Source of the DNA: Trichostrongylus colubriformis
Taxonomy: Eukaryota; Nematoda; Chromadorea; Rhabditida; Trichostrongylidae
Reading direction: 5' to 3'
Assembly: GCA_963978905.1 (NCBI GenBank)
Contig: OZ022256.1
Location: forward strand, 52,810,001 to 52,874,000
Length of the DNA stretch: 64,000 bases
Positions within the stretch are counted from its first letter, which is position 1. Each line of letters starts with the position of its first letter. The position numbers and the translations under genes are program-made. This document shows positions 11,872-21,886 of this stretch, one piece after another. The notes below the pieces were generated by a model, which was not told the origin of the DNA, did no database searches, and saw only the letters and a list, made by a program, of their open reading frames with translations.

Positions 11872-12250
11872 TTAGTGGTACTTTTTGTGGTATGACAATA
11901 GAAACGTTGCAGTGGAACCACTGGATTTGGTATCAAAACAGGTGCTTGCTTTGCTTGAGCCTTTTCCTTCAATCGGCCTTGCCAATTGCCTGACATCGAC
12001 TGGGCGCACAGTCCGTTCAGCTGCTCTTGTCTGCTTGGCTTTTTTTTTTCGCGTCCAGTTCTGAAGGGTCATAAAAGCCACTAAATAATGAGCTACTCCT
12101 AGTATTTCCATGATCGTGTCCTTGCAACTCACGATCAACTCCTTGCAACACATCATTGATCTCCGAGAAAAGTGCATGCGTGGGATTTTCGGCTGGGTGG
12201 TTAGTCAACATCTCCACTAAAACGGTTTTGCGTGCTTGCAAATTCTGCAA
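11872..12250 (-). pseudogene. possible broken coding fragment, unknown family
   Basis: Two minus-strand open frames of 77 and 101 codons overlap. The upstream one (12250 to about 12045) reads plausibly globular, with EMLTNHPAEN, FSEINDVLQGV and DPSELDAKKK. It closes just after a homopolymer (ten T at about 12038-12048 on the plus strand), while the other frame continues there with RTVRPVDVRQLARPIEGKG. A one-base indel in the homopolymer would explain the break. I do not recognise the family; it could be transposon-derived or a chance pair. Confidence 0.25.
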
Positions 12251-13330
12251 GACTTTATTGCAAAGTTTGGTTTTATAGATGCAATTTTATGCGTGCATTT
12301 TTTTGAGTGTGTCCAGCAGCCCGAATACTTAGGAACACGTAATAATTCGTGAGTGTAATATGTGCATTTTCGTTGCCTCACATTAGGAGCGCCTCAGTTT
12401 TATTGCCGATTGTATGCCCGTTTATTAAGGTGTTGACTTTTTATCGTGCGTTTAAGTCTACAACCGTGCGGGCTTTGAGTAAGCGTTCTAGTGGCATTCC
12501 ACAGTTGGGAATGTGGAATGTGGTCAAACGAGTTTCGCTTATCTTTTTTGAATTGAGCTTGAACTGGATATAAGACTGCAAGTTTTCTGAAAAATATCCA
12601 TCCCTGCTTCGAAGTCCATGCTAATCTTCGAGTAATGATACGAAGACCGTAGGGAGGCACCTGGGGTCACTAGAAATAGTTCGGGAAAGCTATTGGCATA
12701 CATCTGGCTAGATGTCTCCGACTGTGGCGATTCAACGTAATGGGAGGTGTGGGAAATGGTGTTGCAAGTTGGAAAATATGTAAAGCTTGGATCCATTGAA
12801 AGTGTGTGAGTTCAAGAAATCCTTTTAATTCAAAAGGGCCAAAAGGACGAGTACACAAATGGCTGCATGGGGCACGTGAAATGGTTCCAAATTCGACTGT
12901 GTCCGATTTGGTTTCAAAAAATTAAATCCTTACAAGAACCGGTAAATGAATGAGTTTAACTCGATCAATGTCGCAGACCCGTTGGGAAATTTAGTAATCA
13001 GCGCCTGCCTTAACATTCTAACAGATTTTTCTTTAATAATTTTCTACAATATTCTGTTATGTAATACTGTGTTCACTTAAGTATTACTTACAAGAATACC
13101 TAGTTACACGAGTGAAATGAAAATTGTTGTTATTTTCCATTGTTTACGTATTTGTATCTTCGTCCCTGTAAATAAATATGCATAAACGGTTTCCCGCCTT
13201 TGTAATGATTCTTGTAGAAAGCACACGTATTGTCAGCCCTAACTTATTAATTACTAACAACTGTTTTTTTTTTTATGGGTCATTTGTTCTAAATGATACA
13301 TCACTAGCCTCTCTCAATATCTTTTACGAA

Positions 13331-13339
13331 GCATTTCAG
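13331..13339 (+). promoter_or_regulatory. probable spliced-leader acceptor of the SET gene
   Basis: GCATTTCAG, 27 bases before the ATG at 13367, with no matching donor nearby. Confidence 0.5.
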
Positions 13340-13366
13340 TGAGGAAATGAGAAAAATTTGACAAAA

Positions 13367-15310
13367 ATGAATTTCGAATATATTCCAACAAGTGTTCGAG
13401 GACCAGGCAGTGATCCGGATGACTGGGAACTGTTGGCTGGATGTGATTGTACGGGCGAATGTTCTGCAGAGCAACATTGCGCTTGCCTGCTGGGTGCAGA
13501 GGTGAGATACTGAAACAACTTTTTCAATTTGTTGCAGGGTAAGTCGTTCTTAGTCTAGTGGTACTTACCGCAGTTATGAAATTTAGCTAGTATGGGAACA
13601 TCTGACCTCGAAATGGGTTAATTTCGATTTGAGGATGGATTGTTGGACAGGATCGTGATAGATACCCTTGGACAGTTGCGCGACCCGATTATTGGTCGGG
13701 CCTAGTCCGAAGCGGTTCAGTTTGAGCTATGTGGCAGCAGTTCTGCTGAGCAGGAAAGCATGTTGGGAGTAGCGTAGAAAGGGACATCGATATTTACCTA
13801 GTGGGGTTTTGTAGGAGGAGATAACCATTCGAGCGCGATCAGGTGCGATCGGGTGTCGCATTACAGTTTAGCTTCAGGAAACTGCGAATTTCCTGCTTGT
13901 ATTACGCTAAATTGCTTGTATCAATTATATGTTGTAGGATAATTACTCGAGTGATGGTATTCTACTGGAAAAAACAAGCGGCGCACCGATTTTGGAATGT
14001 CATGACGAATGTTTGTGTTTCCAATGTGAGCAGCCATGCCGTAATCGTGTTGTTCAACGTGGAGTTCAAGTTGCGTTAGAGGTAATAACGAGTTTTACTA
14101 CGAATGTGATGAGAAAAAATTGACGAAATTTAACCGATTCTAATGGGGTGCTTATTCTCTGTTTTAAGTAGAAGCATAGACTAACTGCTTTAATGCTGTG
14201 GGGATAAACTCAGTTGAACGCAAGGCTAAGCGGTAATTACTCTGGTTGCATTATAATTACTAGCAATAAAGTCCAAGTTATTTCATCATAGAGCCTCGTT
14301 GGTGGTAGCTCTTGAATATAATGCTTATGCCACGAGGTTTTTTAGGTGAATCTTTATTTCGGCCCACGTTTCGACCTCCCGTCGTTTTCAAAGGCCTAAA
14401 CATGGATCAGGGCTTGAGAAGAAATGCGCACTATCCCATCAAACGCCTCATCCCCTCTCGCATCTCTGACATCGTGTCAGAAGCACCCGCAGAAACCCCA
14501 GAGACCTGAAAGTTAGACTCACCTTTAATCCCACCGCTAGAGTGCAGCAACGCTACACTCGGTTAGTACATTAATAGCGAACGGAAGGTCGAAACGTTGG
14601 CCGAACTAAAGATTCCACCTAAAAACCTCGTGGAAGAAGCATTATGTTTAAGTACTGGCTCTTGCATTTTATGCAGATTTTCAACTGCTCCGGTCATAAG
14701 GGATTTGGTGTCCGTGCTGTGCGAGAGATTCCGAAGGGTGTCTTCATCTGTGAATACGCTGGAGAGGTTCTGAATAAGGACGAAGTCGAACGAAGAGCAA
14801 ATGATGTTCATGATCATAACTATACTTTAACAATCAGGGAACATGGAGAAGGTAAGTAGTAAACCATTTGAATATGATTAAGTGGATTCTCATTCATAAC
14901 TAACTCGATTTTGGTTATTTTTAAGTTCCTCACTGAAGTGAGCTTTGATATATCGTGATCGATTTTTGATAAATTTAGGAGGTACCATGACAACTTTTTT
15001 CGATCCGAGACATCGCGGCAACTTGGCTCGCTTCATTAATCACGCTTGTGAACCGAATCTGTCTATAGTAATTGTGCGAATTGGGTATACTATTCCACAT
15101 GTCGGATTGTTCTCGAATAGGTATGTCAGAGTCGTACAACTCTTCTGTAAAGAATTGAAGATCTGCCTGTTCAGAATAATCCGTGCTGGAGAAGAGATTT
15201 GCTATGATTACGGTATATCGGCTTTGTCTATAGAAAGCGGGAAAGAATGTCTCTGTGGGTTTCCTTCGTGCAGAAAGTTTCTACCCATGTCAACTACTGC
15301 CTCAGAATGA
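13367..15310 (+). CDS. set-23: SETMAR-type SET-domain histone methyltransferase (SET-23-like)
   Basis: Five exons, 13367-13501, 13938-14081, 14677-14851, 14979-15120 and 15175-15310, give 243 residues. The pre-SET zinc cluster (residues 1-93) begins FEYIPTSVRGPGSD, as in SETMAR, and continues with CDCTGECSAEQHCACL and CHDECLCFQCEQPCRNRVVQ. The SET core has GFGVRAVREIPKG (SAM-binding side), the pseudoknot motif RFINHACEPN and EEICYDYG. The post-SET motif is CLCGFPSCRKFLP. These are the motifs required for lysine methylation; SETMAR is reported to act on H3K36 or H3K4, and substrate choice here is unknown. There is no transposase domain, so this is the ancestral SET-only form. Intron 2 contains a TA-flanked foldback element ending 35 bases before the exon 3 acceptor. 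An AATAAA follows at 15336. Confidence 0.92.
14321..14642. mobile_element. TA-flanked foldback MITE in intron 2 of the SET gene
   Basis: Inverted repeats of about 58 bp: left ATGCTTATGCCACGAGG, right CCTCGTGGAAGAAGCAT. TA flanks both ends (14319-14320 and 14643-14644). The arms share TTTCGACC and GGTCGAAACG runs. Tc1/mariner-type by its duplication; no transposase inside. Confidence 0.65.
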
Positions 15311-15335
15311 ACGAATTATCTGCTCGCTTTTATTC

Positions 15336-15341
15336 AATAAA
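15336..15341 (+). promoter_or_regulatory. polyadenylation signal of the SET gene
   Basis: AATAAA, 26 bases after the stop codon. The next gene's ATG is at 15472, so the 3' end of the SET mRNA lies within about 120 bases of the following gene. Confidence 0.65.
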
Positions 15342-15432
15342 CGTTCTCAGTGATCGTGCTTTTAGACTTTCATTGGTGACGTAAACCATTTTGAACATCA
15401 ACTCTTTCAATAGTGAAATATATTGGTAAAGG

Positions 15433-15441
15433 ACTTTTGAG
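15433..15441 (+). promoter_or_regulatory. possible trans-splice acceptor before the CCDC137-like gene
   Basis: ACTTTTGAG, 31 bases before the ATG and about 95 bases after the upstream AATAAA, the spacing seen for SL2-type sites in rhabditid operons. Confidence 0.35.
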
Positions 15442-15471
15442 AACTGATCTTCACAAACTTTGATTACAAAA

Positions 15472-18400
15472 ATGGGACGACATAAACGAATTCCAACAAA
15501 AAATCGAAAGAAACTGAAATCGGTTGATCCGTTTAACAAGAAGGCTCCAGCGCTAAAAGCGCAAGCGATGAGGTTGGTAGCTGTCTTAATTCGTCGTTTG
15601 AAGTTTTTTCATTATCTGTAATTTTATTTGGAGTTATTATTTTATGAAGGTTTTGCTGTAATCATACTGTTTGTGTTTCAAGTAAGATCAATTGGGAACC
15701 AAAGGATGACATACAGCCGGTACCTCGGTCATTACTGGAGCTGCAGGTTAGGGTAACCATCTAAATATGGCTTACCCATGCAACCCACAAAGTTATTCCA
15801 GAAAAGCAAGGAAGAGGCGCTGATCGACAAAAAAGAAATGAAGAAACGAAAACAGCGCAAAAACAAAATAATTGGTGGGTGGTGTCTTCTAGGAGTTGCT
15901 ATGGTATTCTGATAAATTAGCATCGATTGCTTTGATTATGTGTAAGGAACTCTGAGTGGTGGCTCACTCAATGCCATTTGGTGGAAATGTATTTTTGGTT
16001 CAATTCAGCTGAAGCGGAAAAGATCGGTATCCGTAAAGGTCGTTTCGAAACTATACCACATTTTGTGCGCCGTGTTGAACGAATGACCTACGCTGCTGTA
16101 AAGGATCACGAAATGCTGGTAGGTGATTTCCTCTCACTGCAACTGTATTGACTCAAAATCCGGGAATGGATAGTCCCAAGCAGAGCTTTTCTGAAGAAAT
16201 GATTCGTCGTTCCACTGGTAGTAATTGCATTTTGAGGACCTTTCTAAATACTTCATTAATTGTTGAAAACAGCCCGAATGATAGTCACGTGATTACTGCT
16301 TTTTAAACAAAACTGATTTTTGATTTCTCCCAACTCCATGTCATCCGTGTCAGATTTCGCCCTTAAGGCTTTTCTCGGTATGAACATACATTGAAATGTA
16401 CCCATTGGGACATTGCTTGTGCGTAAAAGTCCGCTCGAATTGGAAATTTATCTTTTTTCTCAAATTTTGTTTTAGTGACGTAGGTAGTTGTATTCTATCG
16501 GGTGCCGTTCAGGTGAAACAAGGTCTGGTTGGACGTGATGAATCAGAAATCGCGGCCGATTTCAAGTTGCTAGAGGAAAAGGAGAAAAGAATGAAGGAGC
16601 AGAAAAAGAATGAGATCCAGAATAAAATCAAAGCAGCTCGAGCGAAAAGAGAACGTGAGGCGAAAATGAAAGAGGTAACAGATCTACGGTATCAGTGTTT
16701 CGATTGATGAAGGTATTCACGGATATTATTATATTCTAGGAAAAGCTGAAAGAGAAGGAGGAGAAAAGGATGAAGCGGAAAGCAGAAGCTCAAGGAAATC
16801 AAGATGATGCAGTCGTGGAGAAGGATGAAGTTTGTGTTATCAGGTTGTAAGGAAAGTTCTGGCCGCTTTTTCGCGTTCACAAGATAAATTTAAATATCAG
16901 AGCGCGTCAACGTGAATCAGCTGACATATTGTGCTCGTTAGATAGACAAAAAGTTGCTCTTTCAGAATATATGTTTCATTTGGAATGCCACAAGGTTTTC
17001 GAATCATTAGGGAAATTTTAAAGTGCTGCGAAAATGGCACTTTCAAGATGACTTCTCTTCAAGAGTTCTTGTTTAGCCGAGTCCCAGCGAAGGTGACCAC
17101 AAATGTGATTGTTGTTAGGGGATGGGGTGAAGCACTGGATGGAACACATTGTCTCTGGTTTCAGAAGTGCAGAAATGAGAACGAGCTGTTTGGATTTTCA
17201 ATTGATCAAATCGCTTTAACTAAAACGGCAGAAGACGATGAGCGCCCATATTTGCAGGGGATATCCACAAGTATTGGCCCTCAACAAGCAACCTTAGTTG
17301 ACCACCTCAAGTGGCCTTGATTTGGAAAAATCCAAAAAAATGGGTGCCGCGGGACCCCTCACGGCAGTCATGCGCAAGCGCATTTTTCACAAATTGAAGC
17401 AGTTGCAGGGTAAGGCCCTTACTCGTCTATCATGCTCATCAGATCTAGCGCTAACTATGCCCCACTTCCCAAAACATCTGGCCAGCTCCTTCAGTAGCAG
17501 TGTGTTTAGAAAGAGTGGCGATTTGGAGTCGACTTTTTTTCATTTCGCGCAATATAAATTATCAGCCCTTTATCAAATTGAGATATGTAAGTATGCGTAG
17601 TGTTGCCAGGAGTGTAGCGAATCTAATGGTGCTCATTCTGTGAAAAAAATGCACTCTGAGCCGAGTTATGATCTCTCGAAGTTGAAATTTCAAAAACCGG
17701 CCAAAACTTTCCTTACAACCTAATACTAATTCTCGTGGCTGGCTGATATACGCCTCAACGCTCAGGCTTTTACGGTTATGCTCTTACGGAGTCCAAACAT
17801 GACTTAATGTAATTGAAAAGTTGCTGTCTGTCCACTTCTTACTCTCTGTTTTGACTGTGAACACCCTCTATCTATTTCACCCCGGGTGTAGGTTGGGACA
17901 CACGGTTTGACCAAAGCGTGCGACCCTGAGTGCCTGTGGCCTTTGCCCTGTGACATAGATTACTCAGACAATTTGTTCACATAAATCCTATCCTCCTTGA
18001 AAGTTTGTTCCGTCGTTGTTTCTAAAGAAAACACTTATCCAGAATGAATTTAAGGGATGTGCATGGTCACCGAGTGACCCAGTGACCCTACTGACCGTGT
18101 GTCCCAACCGTCACCAATTCCACCCCACCCTCATCACTTCCTCCCCTATAGCGTCCTGCTCACTCCGATTGGACCTTTACCGTAATCTGTCTACTATAAA
18201 TCGCTTACGGTTATGGAAACTCTACAGCCGTGAACGACCGGGGGAGTTATATAGTTCATTCTGCCTTCCATAACCCGTTACAGTTCATTTCACAGCGTTA
18301 GATAGGGCGTGGCCTGAGTGGCAAGGGTGGAGTGTGTGGCGGGAGTGAGAGTGTGTGGTGGGGTGACAGAGTGTGATACACTCTCACCCAGGTTCGTAGG

Positions 18401-20239
18401 CCACGGCCTATTAAGCGCTCCGAAATGAACTGTATGAAGTTGGTGCTCTGTATTTCATGCAGAATGTGCAGTTGTACTTGTTGTATTTTACCAGTATAGC
18501 GACTAAATGAAGCCATTCAGAAAGAAGATGACCCTGCTAACAAAGAGGTAAGGAAGAAGAAAAAGAAATTGGGAGGATCGGATAAAATTCGTGAAAAGAA
18601 GAAACTGGCCGCTGAACAGGCTCGTAATGAAGCGATTTTGAATCAGAGAGGTGGGATTACTTTTCAGTTCCCAAAAAACATGCTTGCATTCTAAAACATG
18701 CTTACCATAAAATATGTGATCAGTTAGAAACGACTGCCGTGATTACACTGTATCTCACGCAAACACTGCCCATACTCGGCGAGCGGTCGTAGGTGGCAGG
18801 TGGCGCGTCACTGGTCCCACATCGGTAGTCCAAGCGTTTGCCGGTTGCTGATTGTGAGTTTTGCTCGCGTGGTTGAGTATATTATTGCGCCACAGGACCT
18901 ACGCTGCGTAAGCGACCATGCGCACGGTCACGATGATCGTTTTCATACTCGGCGGCTGGTTGCGATCGCTCGCTTTCAAGTATGAACGCGGCTTGATAGT
19001 AGCGCGCGACCGCAAAGCGTTACCTAAGGATGCGAATTTATAAGTGTTGCATTTGTGATCACCGCTGTTTGGATTCCAAACTGTCAACGAAATGAAAGAA
19101 ATATTCCCCCACGTAACAGAGGGATTGCTGTTGTACATACGACAATCTCACTTTATTTTCTACCACATGTCTTATTGTAGAAGTCATTGCATTTGGTGAA
19201 CGCTATGATGCCCCACCAGAATTCAAAGGTCCAATGAAGAAGGAAATGAATCCCCTAATGGCGAAGGTTAGTTTCATTTTGAAAGTGTTCTTTGCAGATA
19301 TTCTATACATATGGAGAACACGGTGTAGTACGAGTCCTTGTAGAAATATTTCAAAAATCGACGCGTATCGCAAACGATCAAACTAGATGTATGCAAAGTT
19401 TCAAGTTTCTCATTGTGTTTCTTATCCAGAGGACAAGCAGTGGGGATTTAATGGGTGCAGTTTCATGTTATTTCTGTGTTCATTCTCCTACGGAAAGTGG
19501 GGACCGTTCTTGGAGCGTCCACCTGATGGCGTCACTGGGCCAGCGTGGCGAAGTGTAAACGGATCGCAGCCCTCATTGCGCTTCGATACCGCTGTTTGGA
19601 ACTGGGCGTAGTCTGGCTAATTGCCAGCGAGTCACGGGTGTAGGTTGGGACACACGAATCTAGGCCGTGACCCTGTAACAGCCTGTGGCCTTTGACCTAA
19701 GCCTTAAATAATTCAGACAATTTGTTCATGTAAATCGTGTCCTCCTTGCAAGTGTTCCGTTGTATAGTCAAATTGTCTGAATTATTCATGTCACAGGGCA
19801 AAGGCCACAGGCTGTCACAGGGTCACTGCCTAGATTCGTGTGTCCCAACCGTCACTCGCGAGTCACTTGTCATGGGGAGGCACTCGCCATTCACGCGCGG
19901 ACGCTTTGAGGTCAACCATGTTCCAGGATGGTGTGTCTCTGCGAAGGTGCTGAGAATGAAAAGTGCCACTTTCAGCAAGAGCGAAGAAAACGCTGCTTGC
20001 ACATTGCTTGTATATAGCTACAATGCTTGCTTTTGAGAATATCCAACTTAAATTAAATGTGATTTCAGGCTGGTGCTAAAAAGCTGCTTCTCCACTCGCT
20101 TCTTAATCAGGATTCAAAGAGTCTAAAAGCGAAGTATTTGGAAGATAATAAACGAGAAAAGCCTGGAGAACTAGACCGTCAACGAGCCATCGAGGCATAT
20201 CGAGAAATGAAACGAAAGAGGAGAATTGCGGCAGAGTAA
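15472..20239 (+). CDS. CCDC137-like nucleolar protein
   Basis: Nine exons in phase: 15472-15572, 15683-15746, 15802-15874, 16009-16118, 16513-16674, 16740-16829, 18500-18650, 19181-19266 and 20069-20239, coding for 335 residues. The protein is very basic and lysine/glutamate-rich with coiled-coil stretches (exons 5-7). Family marks versus human CCDC137: an N-terminal basic block, FETIPHFVRRVERMTY (family: a short histidine-arginine helix), FGERYDAPPEF (family FGEVxLxPPEL), KKLLLHSLL and the tail QRAIEAYREMKRKR (family ERAVQAYRALK). CCDC137 is a nucleolar/perichromosomal protein that binds and sequesters retinoic acid receptor in vertebrates; its basal role in worms is not known to me. Exon 6 uses a GTTTGT donor and exon 2 a GTTTCAAG acceptor. 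It starts 162 bases after the SET gene stop, suggesting co-transcription. Large introns 6 and 8 hold MITEs. Confidence 0.72.
17884..18116. mobile_element. MULE-type MITE family B (copy 1), in intron 6 of the CCDC137-like gene
   Basis: Foldback of 233 bp with ends GGGTGTAGGTTGGG and CCCAACCGTCACCA. The flanks ATTTCACCCC (17874-17883) and ATTCCACCCC (18117-18126) are a 10-bp duplication with one mismatch. Shares CAGACAATTTGTTCA and TCCTCCTTG runs with copy 2. Confidence 0.75.
18281..18432. mobile_element. TA-CAGT foldback element (copy 2)
   Basis: Ends CAGTTCATTTC and GAAATGAACTG directly inside TA dinucleotides (18279-18280 and 18433-18434). Interior shares the GGCGTGGCCT...AGGCCACG arms with the copies at 2363 and 35401. 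Confidence 0.65.
19636..19857. mobile_element. MULE-type MITE family B (copy 2), in intron 8 of the CCDC137-like gene
   Basis: Ends GGGTGTAGGTTGGG and CCCAACCGTCACTC. The exact 9-bp duplication GCGAGTCAC lies at 19627-19635 and 19858-19866. Nearly complete palindrome: CAGCCTGTGGCCTTTG on one arm and CAAAGGCCACAGGCTG on the other. Confidence 0.82.
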
Positions 20240-21372
20240 CGCGGGTTTATACAGGACGCTGCTTCCTAAAGGGCACGGCTGAGATACACTGAGAGGGCGC
20301 CGATACGCCTCCTTCCTTCCTGCAAATGGAATTTTAGTCCAGTCTGAAATACGGATATTGGTTTTTTGAAAATAAGATTGACGCACTACCTCAAGTAGTC
20401 ACTAACAACAACTTTTCCTGTTATTAAGCGTTGCGAGGTATTGTTAGTGTAGAAAAAACTAGAACGAGTGAGGAAGGTAGTTTTCCTATTGTAAGTATGT
20501 CCATGATTAAATTGAAAATAACATTAACGGCCCCCCTTGTTTTGGCTTACAACGCTGACTACTTTTTTGAGTTTCCGTTTCTCGCTGTTTTTACTTTTCT
20601 GTTGATCTTTTTTGTTGATGTCGATGTTTTGTTAATGGTTGTTTCATTGTTAGGTAAATTTTCCTTGTCATTTCCACGTTCAGTCACATAAATCATTTCC
20701 GAGAGAGTTTTATTGTAGGTCAAATAAAGTGGGGCGGGGGGGGGGGGGACAGACGCAAACTTACCAAGGCTGGGTCTAAAGCAGACGAGACAGATGCTTT
20801 GGAAGATGCCTCTTCATATAGGAGAAGGGGGTATGAATTTTGGCTTAAGCTTAGGGAGGGAAAGGAAGTTCGACGTCGGTGAAAAGCTGTGAACATGACA
20901 CTGGTGATTGGGGGAGAACCAGCCGAAATGGTACGATACCTCCTGCTGCGAGTCCAGATTGCAGTCCTTTTCAGTATACCTTTCTTCCATGGAGTGTCGA
21001 TAGAGCTCTTGGTTCCCTAAAGTATTAACTAATTCACTTGAATATCCATCTCCTAATAAAGACATTAAGGCTGCCATCATACTTTGCGATTTCGCGACCC
21101 TGCGATTTTACGGTGTCGCGGCTCTGCGCGCGAAGTTGCGCTATTGCACAATTCCAAGGACGTACTATCGCGTGCGAAAGGCGACGTCGCAAAATAGCAA
21201 AGTCTGACGGTGGCCTAACACTGACTTCTCATAAACTTTACTCTTGTGCCAGCTTGCAACTCGACTGGCACAATGTTTCCATTGCCTGCCATATGACCTC
21301 AGTCGTTGAGGGGATTTCTACACTAGCCGTTGACAATTTCGGCATACTCACAGGGGTACGAAGGGTAAGGTT
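20240..21372. other. intergenic, repeat-rich
   Basis: Downstream of the CCDC137-like gene. Holds a degraded family F copy at 20745-20905 and a GC-rich stretch at 21085-21200. No gene recognised. Confidence 0.45.
20745..20905. repeat. palindromic repeat family F, degraded copy
   Basis: Starts in a poly-G run followed by GACGCAAACTTACC, then GACAGATGCTTTGG, and ends GGCTTAAGCTTAGGGAGGG with TCGACGTCGGTGAAAAG. The order and arms match the complete copy at 52455-52684. Confidence 0.55.
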
Positions 21373-21403
21373 CATCGGGTCAAGTCAAGTCGGGGGGGGG
21401 GGG

Positions 21404-21659
21404 TGTCGTCAACGACGACCCCGACCATTATCTATAACAGTCCAACTCCTCTCTCCCTCGTTGAAGGGGAGGAGTTGAGGGTTTCGGCCATCGGTCCGAT
21501 CACTCTTCTCTTGACTCTTTTCGCAACGGTGCACGGGGAACGGCTCTCCGCACCATATCACCTTTCTCTTCATTCTAATAAACATACTGAACCACCGTTT
21601 CCGTTTAACTACATCGCAAGGGCCACCATACCCTAGAGTCTCACGCGCCCATTAAGACA
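21404..21659 (+). repeat. 5' LTR of the BEL element
   Basis: TG...CA ends. Contains AATAAA at about 21578. The short open frame inside is repeated identically in the 3' LTR and is not a gene. Confidence 0.88.
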
Positions 21660-21661
21660 TC

Positions 21662-21674
21662 TGGTGCATCGGCC
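21662..21674 (+). other. primer-binding site, tRNA-Gly type
   Basis: TGGTGCATCGGCC begins two bases after the 5' LTR. It is complementary to the 3' end (CCA included) of eukaryotic glycine tRNA with GCC anticodon, a primer used by BEL/Pao elements. Confidence 0.7.
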
Positions 21675-21886
21675 TAACAGCCAATTCTCCCGCGTCAAAG
21701 AGTGATATCTTTGGGGCCTGGAGCAAAGACTCAGCTCTAATCGAGCAAATCTTACGGTCCATTTTACGACCTAGAATCTTAACTGATTCGTCCCGCAAAA
21801 GGGAAACTCCCGTACCACGTACCTGGAGACAATTTCTGTGATTATTACACGCAGAAACTAATTCTAACTTCGGAAATCGCGCAAAA

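Larger units (their letters stand above)
11715..13366. other. intergenic between ced-2 and the SET gene
   Basis: Apart from a possible broken minus-strand coding fragment at 11872-12250, no gene is recognised. The region 12540-12860 carries overlapping minus-strand open frames of low coding likelihood. AT-rich DNA precedes the SET gene. Confidence 0.4.

Noticed and set aside
12590..12680. CATGCTAATCTTC, matching 13 bases of the complement of U6 snRNA
   Set aside because: Similarity does not extend to the rest of U6, and no pol III promoter or terminator is in place.
21403..21636. 77-codon open frame repeated at 25028-25258
   Set aside because: It lies wholly inside the LTRs, and identical translation reflects LTR identity, not a gene.
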